Part shown: piece after piece, positions 35,713 through 45,768 of the stretch
Position numbering within the stretch: the stretch's first letter is position 1
Layout of the letters: each line of letters begins with the position of its first letter
Source of the DNA: an uncultured Clostridia bacterium
GTDB taxonomy: Bacteria; Bacillota; Clostridia; Christensenellales; Aristaeellaceae
Reading direction: 5' to 3'
Length of the DNA: 64,000 nucleotides
Assembly: GCA_934632155.1 (NCBI GenBank)
Contig: CAKTXZ010000005.1
Location: forward strand, 87,225 to 151,224
Notes under the pieces: model-generated
The model's input: the letters and a program-made list of their open reading frames with translations, nothing else
What the model was told of the DNA's origin: nothing
Database searches by the model: none
Translations under genes and position numbers: made by a program

Positions 35713-36594
35713 ATGATTAAGATACGCGAGAAGTCTCAGGGCAAGGACAGCCAGAACAATCAGTCGTTTCAGAACTATTACGATTACAGCGAGAAGGGAA
35801 TCGATTTCGCTGTAGTTGAATGCGGCTATGAAAAGTGTGACGGCGGCCATCTGTGGGAGGGCGTGAAGGGCTATCACATCATTCATTTCATTCTGTCTGG
35901 CAAAGGGATCTTGCGTATCTCCGGCCGGGAATATGCCTTATCCGGCGGGCAGGGCTTTTATACCCCGCCGGATAAGGAAATTTGCTACACTGCGGACAAG
36001 GACGACCCGTGGGAATACCGGTGGATCGGCTTTACGGGCACAAACGCCGTGATTGCGCTCAACAGCACGGTGATTCCGAAGAATCTTGTGTTTTCCATGC
36101 AGAACGTATCGCGGTACAGCGACAGGCTGCGAAGCGCCTATATTTATGGCACGACGGACGAACCGGGAAACGAATTGAGAATGCTGAGCGAGGTCTATGC
36201 TCTGCTGGCCGACCTGCAGGGGGAATTCTCCGCCGTGCAGAGCGGAAACGCCTATGCCGCAGAATACGTGAAACGCTGCATTTCCTTGATTCGGGAATAC
36301 TACAGCACCGATTTGACCATTGGCGAAATGTGCGACAGGGTGTTTGTATCCCGCAGCTATCTTTTCCGTATTTTCAAGCTCTACTACAATATGTCGCCGT
36401 CGGAATACCTGATCCGTTTTCGCCTTGAGAAGGCGCGGGAAATTATTCGGAACGATGCGCAAAACATCCGGGATATAGGTGAAAGGGTGGGCTTTTTGAG
36501 CCCCTCCTACTTCGCAAGGCGGTTTCGGGAAGCATATGGCATGACGCCGAAAAAATACATGCAGCTGCAGCAGCAAAAGAGAGAGGAAAAATGA
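35713..36594 (+). CDS. AraC-family transcriptional regulator with cupin sensor
   Basis: Cytoplasmic regulator of 293 residues. An N-terminal cupin-like ligand domain (YHIIHFILSGKGILRISGREYALSGGQGF) is followed by a C-terminal double HTH (LTIGEMCDRVFVSRSYLFRIFK and RDIGERVGFLSPSYFARRFREAYGMTPKKYM). The start lies 3 bases after the dead binding-protein gene with no clear ribosome-binding site. The stop overlaps the next gene by 4 bases. It probably controls the surrounding carbohydrate genes and appears intact despite its decayed neighbours. Confidence 0.9.
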   Translation: MIKIREKSQGKDSQNNQSFQNYYDYSEKGIDFAVVECGYEKCDGGHLWEGVKGYHIIHFILSGKGILRISGREYALSGGQGFYTPPDKEICYTADKDDPWEYRWIGFTGTNAVIALNSTVIPKNLVFSMQNVSRYSDRLRSAYIYGTTDEPGNELRMLSEVYALLADLQGEFSAVQSGNAYAAEYVKRCISLIREYYSTDLTIGEMCDRVFVSRSYLFRIFKLYYNMSPSEYLIRFRLEKAREIIRNDAQNIRDIGERVGFLSPSYFARRFREAYGMTPKKYMQLQQQKREEK

Positions 36595-37409
36595 ACAGAG
36601 CGATGCTTGGCGGCCTGACGATCCTGCTGGTTTGCCTGTTTTTGTGCGTTGCGCATGCGCACCGACCGCAGAACTGGACGACGCACGTCTACTATTCTAG
36701 CGACGTAACGCTGGAGAATTGCCATGTGATCAGCACGCAGTATGCCGGCGTAGACGCGCCGGACATTACCAACAGCCGGAATGTTACGGTCAAGAACTGT
36801 TTCTTTCGTTCCTGCGACGGCTGTATCGCCGTCAAGGGGCTTTCGAGCAAAAGCAGTCCGTCGGACGCGCCGCCCAACGAGCATATTCGTGTTTCCGGCT
36901 GCACCCTGTGGAACGATTGCAACAACGCCATGGTCATTGGGGAGGAGAGCATGGCTGCGTATGATGACGATATCACCTTTGAGGATATCGACGTGCTTTA
37001 CTTCTATGACGACCGTGATAATCATGAGCGGCTGGAGGAAAGGGCGGTCATGAGCATCGTGCTGCTGCACGGGACGAACGTGCGGAATATCACATGGCGC
37101 AATATTCGCATCAATAACTGCCAGCGGCTGATCTGCCTGCGCTTTGTCGACAGCTTTTGGTTTGGCAGCATTCAAGGGAATCAGCAATTTCCCGGCGGCA
37201 TTGAGCATGTTGCGTTTGAAAATATTTCCTGCGACAGTGAAAGCAAAAGCAAGATTGCCAATCAAATCCTGATCTGCGGCTGGGGTAAGGATAAAAAAAT
37301 TACCGACGTTGTATTTGACAATGTGCGCGTCAACGGCTGCAAGCTGACGGGCATGATGAATAAGTACATGAAAGTGAACGAATATATCTCGAACATTTCA
37401 TTCAAGTGA
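36591..37409 (+). CDS. Truncated GH28-like right-handed beta-helix protein
   Basis: Frame of 272 residues: a signal-like N-terminus (AMLGGLTILLVCLFLCVAHA) is fused straight onto the C-terminal coils of a polygalacturonase-like beta-helix (HVISTQYAGVDAPDITNSRNVTVKNCFFRSCDGCIAVKG). Complete relatives are about 450-500 residues, so the first half of the helix is missing. The usual DDC catalytic position reads DGC here. ATGA overlap with the AraC gene. Either a remnant or an inactive carbohydrate-binding helix. Confidence 0.72.
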   Translation: MNRAMLGGLTILLVCLFLCVAHAHRPQNWTTHVYYSSDVTLENCHVISTQYAGVDAPDITNSRNVTVKNCFFRSCDGCIAVKGLSSKSSPSDAPPNEHIRVSGCTLWNDCNNAMVIGEESMAAYDDDITFEDIDVLYFYDDRDNHERLEERAVMSIVLLHGTNVRNITWRNIRINNCQRLICLRFVDSFWFGSIQGNQQFPGGIEHVAFENISCDSESKSKIANQILICGWGKDKKITDVVFDNVRVNGCKLTGMMNKYMKVNEYISNISFK

Positions 37410-37419
37410 GGACAAGCCG

Positions 37420-39489
37420 ATGAACGGAAGAAGCTTTAGATTGGGCAATATTGAGGCGGTGATTTTTGAAGCGGACGGCGTTCCGTCGTTGACGATTGTT
37501 CCTTCCGGAATGACGGCGAGCATTGTTTCCGGAAAGCAGGGAAGCTGCTCCTGTTTGGCGCAGACGCACATCCGTGGCGCTTCGCACAGGCTTCCCTATG
37601 CGAAGGGACTGACGATGCTGGGCTCGGAGACCTCGTTTGCCTATCGCCTGGAGTCGTGCGAGGAAAGCGGCGGCGCGCTGCAAATCCGCCTGCGCAACGA
37701 TAACGGCTTGGTGTATGAGCAAACGCTTACGCCCGCGGGCGAGGCGGTTGTTTGTGCGCAGTCGCTGAAAAACGAGGGCGGCGAGGCGTGTCAGATCGAG
37801 CATGTATCATCCTTTTGCCTTTCCTGCCTGACGCCCTTTGACGAGGGGATGACCCCCGACCAGCTGAAGCTGCACAGGTTTACCTCTTTCTGGTCCTCCG
37901 AGGGCAGGCATCGTTGCGAAACGCTGGAGGAACTGAACATGGAAACGTCGTGGTCAAAATGGATACCTAAGGTAACGCGTATCGCGCAGATCGGCTCTAT
38001 GCCGGTGCGGGGATATTTTCCAACAATGGGGCTGGAGGACGAAAAAAATGGCGTTACATGGGCAGTGAATTTGGCATGGGCCGGCTCGTGGAGCATGGAG
38101 CTTTTCCGCCAAAAAGAGGACGCCGTGCTTTGCGGCGGTCTGGCAGGGTTCGATCAGGGGCATTTTCGTAAAACGCTGCTTCCCGGTGAAGCACTGGCGC
38201 TGCCGGCGGCTACCATGACGGTGGTAAGGGGCGGCATTGACGCGGCGTGCGAGGCGCTTCTGTCTGCGCAGGCGGCGCAGCTTGAAATTCGCGGCAGCGC
38301 GGAGGCGGAGGCCGCGCCCTTGTATAATGAATATCTGGATACATGGGGGAAGCCGACCGAGGAGACTGTTCGGGACGAAATGAAGGCCGTAAAATCGCTG
38401 GGGCTATCGTATTTCGTAATCGACGCAGGCTGGTACGGAACAAGCGAGGACTGGGGCGTATCCATCGGCGATTGGCAAATCAGAAAAAGCGCGTTCCCGA
38501 ACGGATTGAAGAAAATCACAGAAGAAATTCGTCAAAACGGCATGATACCGGGAATCTGGTTTGAGGCGGAGGTGGCTTCCGATCGGAGCGACGTTTTCCG
38601 CGATCGCCCCGAAATGTTCATGCGGGACGATGGGCGGGCAATTATTCAGACAAATCGCGCTTTTTTGAATCTGACTCGGGACGACGCGCAGGCGTATCTG
38701 GATGAAAAGATCATTTCCTTCTTGAGAGATAATGGCTTCGGCTACGTCAAGATTGATTACAACAACACCTATGGGCTGGGTTTTGATGGGTTTGAGTCCC
38801 TGGGCGAGGCGAACCGCAGGCAGACGCTGGGCACCTATCGCTTCTTTGATCGTATGCGGGAGCAGCTGCCGGATCTGATTGTGGAAAACTGTGCCTCCGG
38901 CGGGCATCGCCTTGAAATGAGCATGATGCAGCGCTGCTCGATGGCCTCCTTTTCGGATGCGCACGAATGCGAGGATATTCCTTTGATTGCCGCGGATCTG
39001 CACCGGCTGATTCTGCCGCGGCAGAGTCAGGTCTGGGCGTGCGTTCGGCCGGAGGATTCGGATAGGCGAATCGTATGGTCCATGAGTGCGGCGATGCTGG
39101 GCAGAATGTGCCTGTCCGGTCCGCTGAACAGGCTAAACGGCGCGCAGCTTGCGCGCGTGCGGGAGGGCGTTGATTTCTATAAGGCCGTTGCGCCGCTTAT
39201 CTTGGAGGGCAGCACGCGGGTGTACCGGGCCGGCATTACCGGCTACGATCATGCCCACGGATGGCAATGCGTCGTGCGTCGCGGGAAGAAAAAAGCGGTA
39301 GCCGTAATCCATGCGTTCGAAAAAAACGGCGGCAGCTTCACCGTTCCCGCTGAGCTATCGGGCTACGGTATTGCGCGCGTTTATGCGGACAGGACGTGCG
39401 GCGCCGCGCTTTGCGACGGCACGTTGTCCGTGCATGGCGACGGCGAGTATTTTGCGGCGGCGCTGCTGCTGGAAAAGGGGCGGAGCTGA
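37420..39489 (+). CDS. GH36 alpha-galactosidase
   Basis: Glycoside hydrolase of 689 residues, cytoplasmic since it lacks a signal peptide. An N-terminal beta-supersandwich is followed by the catalytic barrel: NEYLDTWGKPTEE, YFVIDAGWYG, GIWFEAEV, the nucleophile Asp446 in GYVKIDYNN, ENCASGGHRLE, and the acid/base Asp513 in SFSDAHE. It removes terminal alpha-galactosyl (or alpha-N-acetylgalactosaminyl) groups. It starts 11 bases after the truncated GH28 gene (site GAGG). One of the intact enzymes in the decaying island. Confidence 0.92.
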   Translation: MNGRSFRLGNIEAVIFEADGVPSLTIVPSGMTASIVSGKQGSCSCLAQTHIRGASHRLPYAKGLTMLGSETSFAYRLESCEESGGALQIRLRNDNGLVYEQTLTPAGEAVVCAQSLKNEGGEACQIEHVSSFCLSCLTPFDEGMTPDQLKLHRFTSFWSSEGRHRCETLEELNMETSWSKWIPKVTRIAQIGSMPVRGYFPTMGLEDEKNGVTWAVNLAWAGSWSMELFRQKEDAVLCGGLAGFDQGHFRKTLLPGEALALPAATMTVVRGGIDAACEALLSAQAAQLEIRGSAEAEAAPLYNEYLDTWGKPTEETVRDEMKAVKSLGLSYFVIDAGWYGTSEDWGVSIGDWQIRKSAFPNGLKKITEEIRQNGMIPGIWFEAEVASDRSDVFRDRPEMFMRDDGRAIIQTNRAFLNLTRDDAQAYLDEKIISFLRDNGFGYVKIDYNNTYGLGFDGFESLGEANRRQTLGTYRFFDRMREQLPDLIVENCASGGHRLEMSMMQRCSMASFSDAHECEDIPLIAADLHRLILPRQSQVWACVRPEDSDRRIVWSMSAAMLGRMCLSGPLNRLNGAQLARVREGVDFYKAVAPLILEGSTRVYRAGITGYDHAHGWQCVVRRGKKKAVAVIHAFEKNGGSFTVPAELSGYGIARVYADRTCGAALCDGTLSVHGDGEYFAAALLLEKGRS

Positions 39490-39705
39490 CGCTGCGCCTT
39501 GCCGCCGTCGCTCTGCTTTTTTTCAATTCGGCGCGCAGGCCTTGGGGCGCGGCGTTCACTCCCAAAGCGTATCAACGGAATTGATTGCGCATGAGAAACA
39601 GCGAAAACGGCCTTAGTCAGGGTACGACGTATTTGAGCAAGCGCCCGAGGCTTTCTATGCGCACCGGAAATGCGCAAGGGGGACGCGGGGCGGGGCGAAC
39701 GCAGC

Positions 39706-40826
39706 CTGCGCGTGGCGTATATCGGCGAGGATGGGCTTCCTTATGCGGAAAATGTGTATTCCGCCGGTGACGGAACGCTGGCCTTTGGGGCGGCAATTTC
39801 GCTACTGAACGAGAAATGGCGGGGCGGTGAACCGCATGCGCCCGCGTTTGAGGGCCTGCGCTTGTCTGCGGATTGGCGCGTGTACGCCGACGGGCGGCGC
39901 AGCCGTTACCTTTCGGGCGGATCCTCCCATGCATATTACGTGTCTGGTCAACGGGAGATCGAGCGGCCTGTTACGGCCAGCATCCTGCCGGCCCGGCGGA
40001 GAAGGCTGTCGGAACGCCGGGAAAGTATTTTGCGATCGGCCTGCGTTATCTGGACACCATGGATTTTGAGGACGGCGGCGCGCTGTGCGTGGAGGACGGC
40101 GCGCGGGTAGAGGACGTTACGCTGGTTAACGCGCCCGGCCGGAGCCTGAATATTACCGGCTGCGACCATATGGAGGTTGACTGTATATCGGTGTACGGCT
40201 ATCGCGAGAACAGCGACGGAATCGATATTGTCAGCAGCATGGACGTGCGCGTGCACGATTGCTTTTTGCGTACCGGCGACGCCGCCGCGGTTGTCAAGGC
40301 CATGATGCCGCCGCCCCGTACAGGAGGCCGGGACATACGCTGCGAGCGATGCGCGGCGTGGAACGATAAGGTGCGCTGCTTCGGAATTGCCGCGGAATCG
40401 GTCAACGATATTTCAGACGTGTATTTCGGGAACTGCGACGTTATTCGCTCCTATGCGGACTGGACGCTGGAGCTGGGCGCGCTGGTCGTGTATATCTGCG
40501 ACTGTGCGCTGGTTGAGCGCGTGGCGTTTGAAAATATCCGCATCGAGCATAAAAAGCATCTTGGCGCGCATGTGATGATTACCAAGGACTTCTGGTCAAA
40601 AACCAAGGCGGCGGGTAACATCCGCAACGTGGAATTTCGAAATATCTCGCTTCCTCGGGGCGTTCAGTGCAGAATTGCGGGCTACGATGCGGAGCATACC
40701 GTGCGGGGGGTACGCTTTATCGACCTTGAACGCGGAGGTGAGCCGGCGACGACGCTGGAGGATGCGGGAATTCAGGTTTGCGATTATGCTTATGACGTTA
40801 CTTTGCGCTGCTATCAGGCTCTATGA
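39706..40826 (+). pseudogene. Frameshifted GH28-like beta-helix gene
   Basis: From about 39985 one frame encodes a polygalacturonase-like helix (KYFAIGLRYLDTMDFEDGG, GRSLNITGCDHMEVDCISVYGY, NSDGIDIVSSMDVRVHDCFLRTGD, RNVEFRNISLPRG). Upstream, 39706-39960 encodes RVAYIGEDGLPYAENVYSAG and following sequence in another frame, with the change near 39960. The second catalytic Asp is replaced (RTGDAAAVVK against the usual TGDDxxxxK). No proper start or signal peptide is seen. Confidence 0.72.
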
Positions 40827-40981
40827 GAATGCTCCCTCTGGCCGTGTCATTTCCGCTGTGACGACGTTTTTGCCTAACGAAGCGTTTGCACAATTTCTTT
40901 TGCTCGCCTGAGCAGGGAGAAGGCGTTCGCTTCAATATACCGTGGCATTTTACCTGAGAACCATGTAAGGAGGTATGCGGG

Positions 40982-41846
40982 GTGCCGCAACATAAGGATA
41001 TTCATCTTCGCGACCCTTTCGTGCTGCCCTGCAACGGCGTTTACTATCTTTACGGCTCGCGCGGCGCTACCGCATGGGGTATGGGAGGCGGGCTTGACGT
41101 GTATCGCGGCGTTGATTTGGAAAATTGGGAAGGGCTGTTTTCCGTCTTTGAGCATGACGGTGTTTTTGGGGCGGATCGGCACTGCTGGGGCCCGAGGTGC
41201 AGGGCTGGCGCGGCAGATTCTACATGTTTGCCAGCTTCAAAAACGCGTATGTTCACCGGGGCACCGCCGTGTTGGCGGCCGGTACGCCGATGGGGCCGTT
41301 TGAGCCGTGGTCGGACGGCTGCGTAACGCCCGGCGAATGGGAATGCCTGGACGGCGCCTTCTACGTGAGCCGAGACGGCAGGCCGTACATGGCGTTTTGC
41401 CACAAATGGGTGCAGGCGGGGAACGGCGAGGTATTGGCGGCGCCGCTGAGCGAAGATCTGAAAAAAACCGTGGGCGCCCCTTCGTTCTGTTTACTGCAAA
41501 GGATGCGCAGCGGTGCGTTGAGCAAACGCACGAAGCCGGCGCAAGGGGCTATGCGACCGACGGCCCTTTCCTCTGGCGTACCGGCGAGGGTCGTCTGAAA
41601 GGTCTGTGGGCCGGCTTTTCGGGAAACGGATATACGGAAGGAATCGCGATATCCGAAAACGGGGAGATCGACGGCCGCTTTCGGCAGCTGCCTCCGCCTT
41701 TTGACAGGGACGGAGGGCACGCGACGGTGTTCAATGCTTTTGACGGCCGCATCATGATGACCCTCCACAGCCCGAGCATTCATCCTCTGGAAAGGCCGAG
41801 ATTTGTTGAACTCAGGGAAAAGGACGGCTATCTTTGCCGGGCATAG
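40982..41846 (+). pseudogene. Frameshifted GH43-like glycoside hydrolase
   Basis: A GTG start after AGGAGG leads into HKDIHLRDPFVLPCNGVYYLYGS, the first blade of a GH43/GH117-type beta-propeller. Near 41191 a missing base moves the reading to a second frame (VQGWRGRFYMFASFKNAYVH, SRDGRPYMAFCHKW); near 41461-41467, in an A7 run, a missing A moves it to a third (RPFVLFTAKDA through LHSPSIHPLERPRFVELREKDG). Restoring both bases would give one protein of about 287 residues. Confidence 0.85.
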
Positions 41847-41861
41847 AAAGGAGGAAACGCC

Positions 41862-42845
41862 ATGGACGAGCATATCAGGCGCGGCTACATTGCCCGGGCG
41901 AGTCAGCTTTACGGCGCGCGCCGGGTGGAATGCCTCGACGGGGCGGAAAAAGGAAACACAGTCTGGGAGGTTTACACGGCGGGCGGCCTGCGCGTCGAGC
42001 TTTTGCCCGATCATGGGCTGGACATCGGGCAGGCGTGGTACCGCGGAAGCAATGCTGCTTTTATTTCCAAGAACGGTTATGATCGTCCCCACCGCGATTT
42101 GCCGTATGAAAATGAATTTCTTCATTATTTTCCGGGCGGGCTGCTCTACACCTGCGGCATGCGGTCGGCCGGGCCTGCAAACCGCGACGGCGAGGAATGG
42201 CATCCGCTGCACGGCCGCTATCATTCGCTGAGCGCCGAGGACGTCGGCGTGCAGGTGACGGAGGATGAAATTATTCTGACAGGCGTGATTCGGGAAACCG
42301 CGCTTTTCGGCTATGCGCTGGAAAACCGGCGAACCGTCCGCATTTCTTCTTACGGCGCGTCAATTTGTATTGAAGACAGGATTACCAATCTGACGCCGCG
42401 GGATGAGGAATTCATGATGATTTATCATTGCAATTTCGGTTATCCCCTTTTGTCGGAAAAGGCGCGGCTGGAGCTTCCTGCGCGGCGCGAGACGATTCCG
42501 CGCACGCCCTGCGCCGCTGCGGGGCTTGAGCGCGCTTGCGTCTTTGACGCGCCGATTGACGGCGACGAGGAACGCGTGTTTTTTCAGAAAATGCAGGATG
42601 CGTTTTGCGCATCACTGATAAATCCGGCCATCGGTGTGCGGATGAAAATGACGTGGAGCGGCGCGACGCTGCCGATTCTTTCGCAGTGGCGTAGCATGGC
42701 CGGCGGAGATTATGCGCTGGGACTGGAACCGACGAACTGCTTTATTATGGGCAGAAGCATGGAAAGAGAAAACGGAACGCTTCCCAAGCTTCGGGCGTTT
42801 GAAACAAAAGAGCACCTTGTCAAGATTGAATTTCGGGAGGAATGA
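41862..42845 (+). CDS. DUF4432 / aldose-1-epimerase-like protein
   Basis: Galactose-mutarotase-fold protein of 327 residues of the DUF4432 group. Features: VELLPDHGLDIGQAWYRGSNAAFISKNGY-type N-terminal block, LLYTCGMRSAGP, LHGRYHSLSAE, IYHCNFGYPLL and GLEPTNCFIMGR. Such proteins sit in sugar-catabolic operons and are thought to epimerise C1 of aldoses. AGGAGG precedes the start. The stop overlaps the next gene by 4 bases. Confidence 0.88.
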   Translation: MDEHIRRGYIARASQLYGARRVECLDGAEKGNTVWEVYTAGGLRVELLPDHGLDIGQAWYRGSNAAFISKNGYDRPHRDLPYENEFLHYFPGGLLYTCGMRSAGPANRDGEEWHPLHGRYHSLSAEDVGVQVTEDEIILTGVIRETALFGYALENRRTVRISSYGASICIEDRITNLTPRDEEFMMIYHCNFGYPLLSEKARLELPARRETIPRTPCAAAGLERACVFDAPIDGDEERVFFQKMQDAFCASLINPAIGVRMKMTWSGATLPILSQWRSMAGGDYALGLEPTNCFIMGRSMERENGTLPKLRAFETKEHLVKIEFREE

Positions 42846-44251
42846 AAATGAACGGGAAAATGACTTTTGCGCTTTGCTTTTGCAACCGCGGCTTCATGCC
42901 GGGCGAACTGATTTACGGCGCACGGGAGGACATGGCTAAGGCGGTAGCCGACGCGGGCTACGACTGCATCATGATGGATGAAAAGCTGACGCGTTTTGGC
43001 GGCGTTGAAACCCGGGACGAGGGGCTGCTGTACGCAGCGTGGCTGAAGGAGCATCGGGACGAATATGACGGCGTGATTTTTTCTATGCCGATCTTTGCCG
43101 ACGAGAACGGCGCAATCACTGCCCTGCAGGATGCGGGCGTGCCCATCCTGATGCAGGCGTATCCCGATGAAATCGGTAAAATGGATTTTGCCCATCGACG
43201 CGACGCGTACTGCGGCAAGTTTTCCGTAACCGACGTGTTTACCCAGTACGGCGTGCCTTTTACAGTGTTAAAGCCGCATGTGGTGCATCCCCTGAACGAA
43301 AAATTTCAAAAAAACTTACGCGATTTTGCCGCGATCTGCCGCGTGGTCAACGGCATGAAGCGGTTTAATCTCGGCTGCATCGGGGCGCGTACAACTGCGT
43401 TCAAGACGGTACGCTTTGACGAAATTGCGATGCAGAAAAACGGCGTCAACGTCGAAGCCTTCGACCTTTCCGAGGTGTTTGCCAAGGTTGCGGCGATGCG
43501 GGACGACGATCCGGCGGTGGAGGCGAAGCTTGAGCGGCTGAAAAACTATGCCGATTTTTCGCAGGCGCCTGTGATGAACCTGCGCAGCCTCGGCAAGCTG
43601 GCGGTTGTGATTGACCGCTATATCGAGGAATACCATTTGGACGCGCTGGCGCTGCGCTGCTGGAATGAAATGGAGGCGCAGCTGCGCATTTGTCCCTGTG
43701 TGCTGCTTTCCGAGCTGAACGACCGCGGTATTGTGGCCAGCTGCGAAATTGATATGTGCTCCGCCGTCGTTATGCGGGCTATGCAGCTGGCGGCGGAAAG
43801 GCCCGCCGCGGTTCTGGACTGGAACAACAATTACGGTGAAGACGAGAATAAGGTGATACTGTTCCATTGCGGGCCGGTTGCGCAAAGCCTGATGACCGGC
43901 AAGGGAACGGTGACCAACCACAAAATGTTCGACAAGACTGATCCCGGTTCAGGCTGGGGCTGCAATGAGGGGCGCATCCGGGAAATGCCCATTACCTTTT
44001 CCAACTGTCAAACCAAGGATGGCCGCATCGTGATCTATGCCTCCGAGGCGCGCTTTACCTCCGACCCGATTGAGGACGCCTATTTCGGCTGTGCCGGCGT
44101 GGCGGAGATTCCGAACCTCCAGAATAAGCTGATAACCCTCGCCCGCGGCGGCTTTAAGCATCATACCGCCATTACCGAGGGGCATGTCAAAGACATCCTG
44201 AAAGAAGCGCTGACGAACTATCTGCATTACGATTGGGTTGAGATTGACTGA
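42842..44251 (+). CDS. L-fucose/L-arabinose-isomerase-family sugar isomerase
   Basis: Protein of 469 residues with the fucose-isomerase fold. The likely metal-site residues are in CEIDMCSAVVM (Glu, Asp) and VLDWNNNYGED, with a C-terminal substrate region FGCAGVAEIPN and HHTAITEGHV. The family interconverts aldoses and ketoses. FucI is longer (about 590), so the substrate need not be fucose. It is followed by an FGGY kinase and a class II aldolase, forming an isomerase-kinase-aldolase route. Confidence 0.85.
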   Translation: MKMNGKMTFALCFCNRGFMPGELIYGAREDMAKAVADAGYDCIMMDEKLTRFGGVETRDEGLLYAAWLKEHRDEYDGVIFSMPIFADENGAITALQDAGVPILMQAYPDEIGKMDFAHRRDAYCGKFSVTDVFTQYGVPFTVLKPHVVHPLNEKFQKNLRDFAAICRVVNGMKRFNLGCIGARTTAFKTVRFDEIAMQKNGVNVEAFDLSEVFAKVAAMRDDDPAVEAKLERLKNYADFSQAPVMNLRSLGKLAVVIDRYIEEYHLDALALRCWNEMEAQLRICPCVLLSELNDRGIVASCEIDMCSAVVMRAMQLAAERPAAVLDWNNNYGEDENKVILFHCGPVAQSLMTGKGTVTNHKMFDKTDPGSGWGCNEGRIREMPITFSNCQTKDGRIVIYASEARFTSDPIEDAYFGCAGVAEIPNLQNKLITLARGGFKHHTAITEGHVKDILKEALTNYLHYDWVEID

Positions 44252-44252
44252 T

Positions 44253-45755
44253 ATGAAGATAGCGGGCTTGGATATCGGCACGACCGGCTGCAAGATCACG
44301 GTATTTAGCGAAACGGGCGAAAGGCTGACAAGAGCATATCGTGATTATCCGGTGCTGCGAAGCGTCGGAAAGGACGAAATGGACGTTTCTGCCATCATGA
44401 CCTCGGTGACGGCGGTTATTCGCGAGGCGGCGAAACAGTATCGTGATATCGGAGCGATCGGGGTGACAAGCTTTGGCGAAACCTTTGTGATGACGGACGA
44501 GGCGGGCCGGCCGCTGCATCCGGGCATGCTCTATACCGATCCGCGCGGCGAAAAGGAATGCGAGGCGCTTAAGGAAAAGCTGGGCGAAATGCGAATCGCG
44601 CAGATTACCGGCCTGCGGCCGCATTCGATGTACAGCCTGCCCAAGCTGATGTGGCTCAGAACGCATCAACCGGAAATCTACGTCCGGGCCAGCCGCATCT
44701 TCCTCATCGGCGATTATGTCCTGTGGCATCTGACCGGAAAAGCTTGTATCGATTATTCGCTTGCCAGCCGCACCATGGCCTTTGATACGGAAAAACGCTG
44801 CTGGAGCCTTGAAATGCTGCGGGCCGCCGGGGTTGACGTCCGTTTGCTTTCGCAGCCTGTGCCTACGGGCTTTTGCTGCGGCGAAATAACGGCGGACATG
44901 GCTGAAGGGACAGGCCTTGGCCGGGATACGATGATTGTAGCCGTCGGGCACGATCAGGTGGCGGCCACGGTCGGCGCGGGAGCCTTTACGGCCGATACGG
45001 CGGTGGACGGCGCGGGCACGGTGCAGTGCCTTACGCCTGTCTTCAACGGCCGTCCCGCGGCGGAAAAAATGTTTGACGGCTACTACGCCATTGCGCCGTA
45101 TCTTTCCGACGGGCAATATGTCGCATACGCGTTTTCCTATACGGGCGGCTCGCTGATTCAGTGGTGTCTGGATACGCTGTGCAAGGCGGAAAGGGAGCGG
45201 GCGAAGGCGCTGGGCGTTTCGGTTAACCGACTGCTGGAGCAGGAATATGAGCAAGCGCACGGCGATGCGCCCAGCGGCCTGCTGGTGCTCCCGCATTTTG
45301 CCGGGGCGGCCACGCCGTATATGGATAACGGCGCGCGCGGCGTGATAGTCGGCATGAGCATGCGCACGACGACGGCGGAGATTTACCGCGCGTGTATGGA
45401 GGGCGTCGCCTATGAGATGCTGCTGAATTGCAGGCGGCTGGAGGCAAAGGGCGTGTTGTTTGAACGCGTTGCTGCAACCGGCGGCGGCGCGGCGAGCGAC
45501 GTATGGATGCAGATGAAGGCCGATATCCTGAACAGGCCGATTACGGCGCTGGAAACGGCGGACGCAGGAACAGTTGGCAGCGCGATGCTGACCGGCGTAG
45601 CCTGCGGCGTGTTTGCAAGCCTTCAGGATGCTGCGGGGTATATGGTGCGCGCAGCCGGACGCTTTGAGCCGCGCGGGGAAATGCATGAAGCATATATGAA
45701 AATTTTTGCAAGATACGAGGGCCTTTATGAAGCGGTTCGGCCGCACATTGGATAA
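44253..45755 (+). CDS. FGGY-family carbohydrate kinase
   Basis: Sugar kinase of 500 residues. The N-terminal phosphate loop is AGLDIGTTGCKITVF, the substrate side has GVTSFGETFVMTDEAG and HPGMLYTDPRG, and the catalytic region is VAVGHDQVAATVGAGAF; ATP contacts lie in ATGGGAASDVWMQMKADIL. It resembles xylulo-, rhamnulo- and fuculokinases. It starts one base after the isomerase stop with no strong ribosome-binding site; a TTG at 44238 inside the isomerase gene is an alternative. Presumed to phosphorylate the ketose made by the isomerase. Confidence 0.88.
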   Translation: MKIAGLDIGTTGCKITVFSETGERLTRAYRDYPVLRSVGKDEMDVSAIMTSVTAVIREAAKQYRDIGAIGVTSFGETFVMTDEAGRPLHPGMLYTDPRGEKECEALKEKLGEMRIAQITGLRPHSMYSLPKLMWLRTHQPEIYVRASRIFLIGDYVLWHLTGKACIDYSLASRTMAFDTEKRCWSLEMLRAAGVDVRLLSQPVPTGFCCGEITADMAEGTGLGRDTMIVAVGHDQVAATVGAGAFTADTAVDGAGTVQCLTPVFNGRPAAEKMFDGYYAIAPYLSDGQYVAYAFSYTGGSLIQWCLDTLCKAERERAKALGVSVNRLLEQEYEQAHGDAPSGLLVLPHFAGAATPYMDNGARGVIVGMSMRTTTAEIYRACMEGVAYEMLLNCRRLEAKGVLFERVAATGGGAASDVWMQMKADILNRPITALETADAGTVGSAMLTGVACGVFASLQDAAGYMVRAAGRFEPRGEMHEAYMKIFARYEGLYEAVRPHIG

Positions 45756-45768
45756 GGAGGAAAAGGAT

